NCBI GenBank assembly: GCA_038503075.1
Contig: JBCAML010000005.1
Coordinates: 186,001 to 250,000, forward strand
DNA from: Gyromitra esculenta
Taxonomy: Eukaryota > Ascomycota > Pezizomycetes > Pezizales > Discinaceae
Reading direction: 5' to 3'
Length of the DNA: 64,000 nucleotides
Shown here: in pieces, positions 59,301 through 64,000 of the stretch
Position numbering within the stretch: the first letter of the stretch is position 1
How the letters are laid out: each line of letters starts with the position of its first letter
The notes under the pieces: generated by a model
Database searches by the model: none
What the model saw: only the letters and a program-made list of their open reading frames with translations
Told to the model about the DNA's origin: nothing
Made by a program: the position numbers and the translations under genes

Positions 59301-59645
59301 CGTAGCTCTTTTTACTCTAGTCATTTTAGGCTGGGCTCTTTTAAAATCTGTTCGGGTTTGTTTCCCCGTATAATTACCTATGCTACGCAAAATTATGATA
59401 TACGAATATGTAACTAATAATCAAATATATAGGCTGGCGAACATTTTGAGGATTCTGATTGCACGGCCAACCCCGGGAGGTTAGAAGCGTTCTCAGCAAG
59501 CTTAAACCGCATTAGGCGCGGTCAATGGAACACAGTGAAAGAGGATCTAGGCGCAGATTTAGAATCAGGAAGGGTGGAGAGGCTTAGAGTGTCTGAATTC
59601 AAGCGACCTTCGAGACAATGGACTTACAAGTTAAAAGAGCTTTGA
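56317..59645 (+). pseudogene. Ankyrin-repeat / CorA-like transporter fusion, damaged
   Basis: Exons 56317-57956, 58011-58219, 58276-58610, 58650-58962, 59011-59091, 59144-59173, 59230-59355 and 59433-59645 fit one gene. The first exon has an N-terminal Ser/Pro tail and about nine ankyrin repeats (GRTALQAAA, HADIVSILLEAGA). The end has the CorA signature MKRLSWIT, FIFLPLMFVT from a 30-nt exon, the GMN loop SLFGMNID, and a second helix HWWVVIVLSVALFTLVILGW. Two TAG codons interrupt the ankyrin frame (56470-56472 region and 57247-57249), and one extra G in the GGGG run near 58705 shifts exon 4. Intact relatives are common in Pezizomycotina as CorA-like Mg2+ channel proteins. If the lesions are sequencing errors this is a working gene. 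Confidence 0.82.
56785..57235 (+). repeat. Near-identical ankyrin repeat units
   Basis: Four to five units starting at 56785, 56890, 57001, 57106 and 57202 share long identical stretches such as GCGGACATAGTGTCGATCCT and CTGGAGGCCGGGGCCAA. Spacings of 105, 111, 105 and 96 bp keep frame. The similarity is far higher than between the other ankyrin repeats of the gene, so the units arose by recent duplication or conversion. Confidence 0.85.
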
Positions 59646-60530
59646 GTAGCGGGCCATTTTTGTTGGAATTTTAGTTATCTTCAGACAGGCTCGTTCTCAT
59701 CCCTACTGCCTGGGGTTGCTATCTTCGGGTATATTTTTATGTAGAGGCTTAGCGGTAGTAATCACAAACTGCTAATTTGGCATTTCGAAGATCGCGGTTG
59801 TCTGCTGCTGGACTTAAGCTTATTAAGTGACAAAATATGTATCTCCCACGATTTAATTAGTAAACCTTCTACCATGTGTTCAAGCCGAAACCCTCTAATT
59901 GCACCTGCTAGGCAGACATCCCGCATCAGATGCAAATAACTCTCGCTATAACCCTTCAGCTAATACCATTTCTATCTCTCAAGACAGCCCCTAAAACAAA
60001 TGTGACACTTGCGCCGAATGAAATAATAAATAAATAAATAAATGTGACACGTTACTAAACTCTGACTGCAGCAACAATATCCAAACAGAATAACAAACAA
60101 CGACCTAGCAACCTTCTTATCAGTCGAGACTTTAGCCAAAGGCTCAGGCTATCTCTATGGCGCTTGGCATATAACTATTACCATCTGTCTACAATAATTG
60201 CGAATCGATCTCCACTTCTAGTACTACCTCGCATAGTCCGGTGATCCTCAAACCACAGCGGCGGTATGTCTGCAACTGCATCCAGAATCCAGGATTATAT
60301 ATGCTTGCTACTTGTAGGGCATGGAACGAACATATGGCTAAGACGCGCATATTTCCTGTCATGATTAAACTACTCCGAAAGAATTGAAGTGGAAACAGCT
60401 CACGATCGATAACTGTTATAAGGTAGCACCCTCCACGAGGTACCATCAGTATATTTTTTCGACTATCGACATCCAGCAAATACAATATATCCAAACGTTT
60501 CAAAAACTCATAATCCGCGTACATATTCGA
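59646..60530. other. Intergenic
   Basis: A minus-strand frame at 60189-60524 follows the stop of the next gene without an own start context. It has no recognised domain. An AATA tract lies at 60020-60040. Confidence 0.5.
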
Positions 60531-62987
60531 TCACTCCACACCACTATTCTCACAAGCTTCACCATCCGTCTCAATCGACGGCAAAAGCGAGCACCTAGGC
60601 TCCGAGACCTCTTTCATCAAATTCCCAGCTAACTCTTCCGGCGTCTGCGCTTTTAAAGTAGTCGCATTCTTAAAGTCCAGCATCAAAGTCTACGAGTAAA
60701 GTGTAAGCCTCTAAGCATCCTAACGAAAGCAATACTATTCTCAGAAACACCAACCCGATATCTCCAAAACATAACAAGAAGCTTGAAGATATTTTGAAAG
60801 TCTGCCATTTTGGATGGAAAGCATTCTTCGTTTTCTTTACTGAGGAGACAGATGTTGCCTTCGCCGTAGTTCATGCGTAGGAGTTGGAACTCTAGACCTG
60901 TATTTAAAATTTAATAAACCCCTAGAATTGGTGCCGTGGTATTGGTTCTTACCTGCCGTGACAAATCCAATAACCGACACTTCTCTGAGTGATTTACTGG
61001 ACTGTTTGCGTAGCATGTCACGGAGTGCTTTTACCACTTTGAGGGAGTCCGAATACCATTTTAGAGATGTGTCGGCTTCGAATTCCCGTGCGTGCTCGAT
61101 GACGCCGGCTTCTTTACCGTTGATCCTTAGAAGGCCGTCGTAAAGATGACCGATCTTCCTCCGTTTCGTTGGATCGTACGTGTGGGGATTCTTTCTACTT
61201 GAAACGGAGATTGATTTTGACTCCCCCCTATAACGGTTTAGTTACGAAGGTATGTAGAGACGATGTAGAGAAAAGCATACCGACTAACATGAGCCCCTTG
61301 AATGGTCAACATGCAGCGATCAAATATAGGATACCACACGTTAACCGTGTACCAGTTTTCTAGGTTGTTTTTGTCAAAAAAGCTACCACTCTCATACATC
61401 GGGAGACTACACTAAGGCGTTAGCCTTTGCAACATTCACAAAAAAAGTTGAAAAGCATACAGAAAGTTCATCACAAAATCAACCCACTCTGGTCCTCGAT
61501 TTGTCTCGTTGCGTATTTCACCAGGTTTAAGAAATGTAGTTTTATGCACAAAGTTCCAAAGTTCATCCGTAGATTTCTCCAATAGCAAAGTCAGGGTTTG
61601 CATATCAAGAGAAAATAGCGTATATTTGACTTACTGCTGGCATGAATCTCATCATAGAGTTTACTAGAAGTTTATCGGGTTGTGGCAACTGTTGCACTTT
61701 ATCACATATGGCTTTCCAGTCATTCTCTTCGAAACAGTCTTTGACAATGTTACCATCGAGATCGCTAGTATCAATAATCCACGAATGTACGGGTAGTTCA
61801 TATTGATGACCATTGAACTTTGAATGCAGTATATCTTCAACATAGTTCTTACTAGGAAGTAGCCATTTTTTATCGTTATTCATATCTTGGTAAGTCTTTG
61901 TAAAAAGTGCGTTGATGCTGCCATTAACTCCAATGAGAATTTGATCCGTAGAGGAAAAATATGCTGAAGAGTCTGAGATTACCTAGCCATATCTTTCTTC
62001 TTCTTCTTTTTCTTAGGACTTATTAAAGTTAGCTAGCCCGTAGAGAGATGGGTACTTTAAGGCACCAAATTACCCTTGAGCGTCATCCCGAGGTTCAATA
62101 GGTGCCTTACCCTTCGCCTTATTCTGCTTGGGAAGCGGCTTTTGGGTGGGGTCCGGAGGAAATTGAACCGTAGAATGGTTAAACGAATTCTTGATTACTA
62201 CGCCGCTTGAAGAGGGTTTATCGCGATCACGCCATTGTCTGGCACGTTTACCATCATTGCCCTAGAGTGAAGATAACGCAGTAATTAGTGGGATCATACA
62301 CCCCACCGGGCAGGCAAGTTGCCTTTAACATCAGACAGACGTAACACGTCATCTGTGCCCCAGTGGGACCAGCGTCGAGTTGGGTAACACCCTTAACAAC
62401 AGACAGACGTAGCACGTCATCTGATGCCCCGACGCTGGTGTGTGGTGAACGATCACCGCTAAGCATCGGACAGACGAAACACGTCATCCGAGCTCAACGA
62501 TGAGGTTGCAGCCGATTAGTCTAGACGAGGGGGCCCCTCAAGCAATTTCCACAAGGAGAAAAGAGACTTACATGGAACTTATTAAGAAGAGAGTTGGCTG
62601 TCTTGATCTCATCCGGTGTTCCGGATGTCTGTAAAATTTTCAAACCCTTTCTCCACGACGCACGGAGCTGCTCAAAGTCCATCAATTTGTTTTTCTCCAT
62701 ATAGTCAACGATATCCCAACTCCGCCAAGGGGTCTCCCTAAGATATTTATTGGCAGAACACTGGTAAGAATGATGTTCATCGGTAGAAAATTCGTCGGCA
62801 GGATATCCGTTGGCATAATGCTCATCAAGGTATTCATCGGCGGGGCGTTTCGCAACAGGCGGCTTCGCAGCCGGAGGGATGGAAGGATGGTCGTGAGGAG
62901 GTTGGTTGGTGAGGGTCTAAGATGTGTTAGTTCTATCAAGTGATTCAGAAAGGACCGAAGAGAACCGACAAATTCTCCTGGCTCCAT
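60531..62987 (-). CDS. Ten-exon gene of unknown function
   Basis: Exons 62987-62970, 62916-62572, 62261-62074, 62018-61983, 61917-61635, 61576-61461, 61406-61281, 61227-60953, 60897-60755 and 60689-60531 join in frame to 562 aa. The N-terminal part is polar and proline-rich, with a Lys-rich stretch (PKKKKKKKDMA). The core reads KWLLPSKNYVEDIL, YELPVHSWIIDTSD, LWNFVHKTTFLKPGE, NRGPEWVDFVMNFL, WYTVNVWYPIFDRCML and VSSRKNPHTYDPTKRRKIGH. It resembles a Pezizomycotina family of unknown function with the HSWIID and LWxFV motifs. No catalytic motif is recognised. The second intron is 310 bp and carries hairpin repeats. Confidence 0.78.
62331..62500 (-). repeat. Three tandem hairpin repeats inside an intron
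   Basis: Three units of about 67 bp start at 62331, 62398 and 62466. The core CAGACAGACGTAACACGTCA is followed by TCTG. GACGT and ACGTC pair around a 3-nt loop and CAGA pairs with TCTG. In the third unit the outer pair is CGGA with TCCG, so pairing is kept by a double change. Confidence 0.85.
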
Positions 62988-63925
62988 CGTTGCTGATATC
63001 GCGGCGCTAATAATTTATGACAAAGGAAGATGGAAGCTGCAAGCTGGAGGATGGTGGAGGATGGTGGAGGTTGGGCGCGATGACTCTTGCGCTTGGCAAC
63101 AAAGCCAAGCCTTATGCGGTTAGCGTTCTCGACGAAACGGTTGCCAAGGAATGCTTGACAGCAGTGTTTTATTGCCGGGTAACTAACTTGTTTATGCTGC
63201 CAAACCCCTCCCCAGTCTACTCTATCACCTAATCTAAAACAGAATAAGTCTAGCGACACTGAACCATACATGTATCTACATGTGGTGATATGCAAAACGG
63301 GGTAGAGTTGGCATGTCTAGGCTTCACAAGCGATCAGATAAGCTCATGCCGAAACCTTTGATTTCTGGGTTGAGCGTATCATGCCTTCCATATCTAGTTA
63401 GTGCTCTAAATTCTGATCAAGCCTGATGGTCTAAGGGATTGCAAGCCAGCCCGACAAAACTACATTAGCAACAATATAGTTCAAATCTGAGTGACAAAGT
63501 CGGATGTTTAGTAACTAACACCAACCACATCTAATTAATATCACTACTCTGTTGTCCGGGGCCGTGATAATTCGGTGTCGCGAGAATTGGCACTCTGATT
63601 GACTAGATCTGTTTGAGACGTTGAATTTGTGCGGGGATTCTCGCGACCCGGGCAACACGGTGCAAAGGTCTCAAATAATTGAGACACGGATCACAAAGCA
63701 TCACTCGCCATCAGCCATCTCTAGCTGCTATAAAGCGATCAGCTCTAAAATAAGCTTTCAATTCCAGTACATGAAATCCCGAGACTTCATCAGAAAGTAA
63801 GCCTCGGTACCTCGGCATCCCCTCGATCCATTGCATGAGCCTCAGCACCTACCATATATACACCGAACAATCCTGCTCGGAATCTCTATTAACCCAAACC
63901 CCCTCCAACCCAAAAACCCCTAAAC
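62988..63925. other. Divergent intergenic region
   Basis: Promoters of the 562-aa gene (leftward) and of the partial gene at 63926 (rightward) must lie here. An inverted repeat lies at 63577-63647 and a TATATA-type box near 63850-63862. No further gene is supported. Confidence 0.55.
63577..63647. promoter_or_regulatory. Inverted repeat upstream of the partial gene
   Basis: GTCGCGAGAAT (63577-63587) and its exact reverse complement ATTCTCGCGAC (63637-63647) flank 49 bp. It is a possible site for a dimeric regulator or a relic of a small element; sequence alone does not decide. Confidence 0.4.
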
Positions 63926-64000
63926 ATGCCTCCCACCGACCTCCGACTCGGCATCAAGGGAATCGACCTCTCCCCCGAGTTAACCGCAACCGACCGGGTC
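63926..64000 (+). CDS. Start of a protein-coding gene cut by the window end
   Basis: ATG 63926 opens 25 codons (MPPTDLRLGIKGIDLSPELT...) with strongly C-rich third positions and a C/A-rich leader (CCCCTAAACATG), as in expressed fungal genes. A TATATA-like box lies about 65-75 bp upstream. Too little is visible to name a product. Confidence 0.55.
   Translation, partial: MPPTDLRLGIKGIDLSPELTATDRV

Noticed and set aside
62254..62487. Minus-strand frame with repeated MTCFVCPML / MTCYVCLML
   Set aside because: It lies wholly in the 310-bp intron and its repetition comes from the 67-bp hairpin repeats, which are not a multiple of three overall.

Overview
The window is nuclear DNA of a filamentous ascomycete (Pezizomycotina). 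Genes carry short introns of about 50-90 bp with CTAAC/GCTAAT-like branch sites. The protein set is typical of that group: a Zn2Cys6 regulator, a DUF6594 membrane protein, a GH85 ENGase, a secreted I9 inhibitor, an Ima1 nuclear-membrane protein and an ankyrin/CorA fusion. I cannot fix the class or species from sequence alone. I found no tRNA, rRNA, CRISPR array or bacterial-type operon.

Layout. 1-9919 is a nest of Ty3/gypsy chromoviruses: an outer copy cut by the window edge, a solo LTR inside its reverse transcriptase, and a second full-length but broken copy inside its 3' LTR. Target-site duplications prove the order of insertion. 9920-17090 holds an RRM nucleolar protein (11961-14042), then a strong-looking promoter, a chain of four well-formed introns without an ORF, and a 1.4-kb degenerate repeat field. 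17095-33041 is the main genic stretch: a LOG-type phosphoribohydrolase (-), AATF/Bfr2 (+), a DUF6594 protein (-), a small 158-aa protein (-), the RIO2 kinase (+), a beta-trefoil lectin-like protein (-) and a Zn2Cys6 regulator (-), with small inverted-repeat elements in the gaps. 34997-45711 has an ENGase (+), a secreted clan-A glycoside hydrolase (-) and a tiny secreted I9-type inhibitor (+), separated by long gene-poor AT-rich blocks. 47653-54839 has ima1 (-) and the ribosomal protein genes S29 and L25 (+). 56317-59645 is a damaged ankyrin-CorA gene. 60531-62987 is a 10-exon gene of unknown function, and the window ends in the first codons of another gene.

How the genes relate. Several are housekeeping genes of ribosome synthesis (NOL8-like RRM protein, AATF/Bfr2, RIO2, S29, L25), but they lie on separate promoters and no cluster logic is visible. 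The two sugar-active enzymes and the lectin-like gene are also independent units.

Most intron-exon structures were rebuilt by hand: frame continuity, total length divisible by three and conserved motifs were required across every junction. Notable results are tiny exons (14 and 30 nt), repeated use of donors beginning GTC, and an intron carrying three tandem hairpin units with a compensatory base-pair change.
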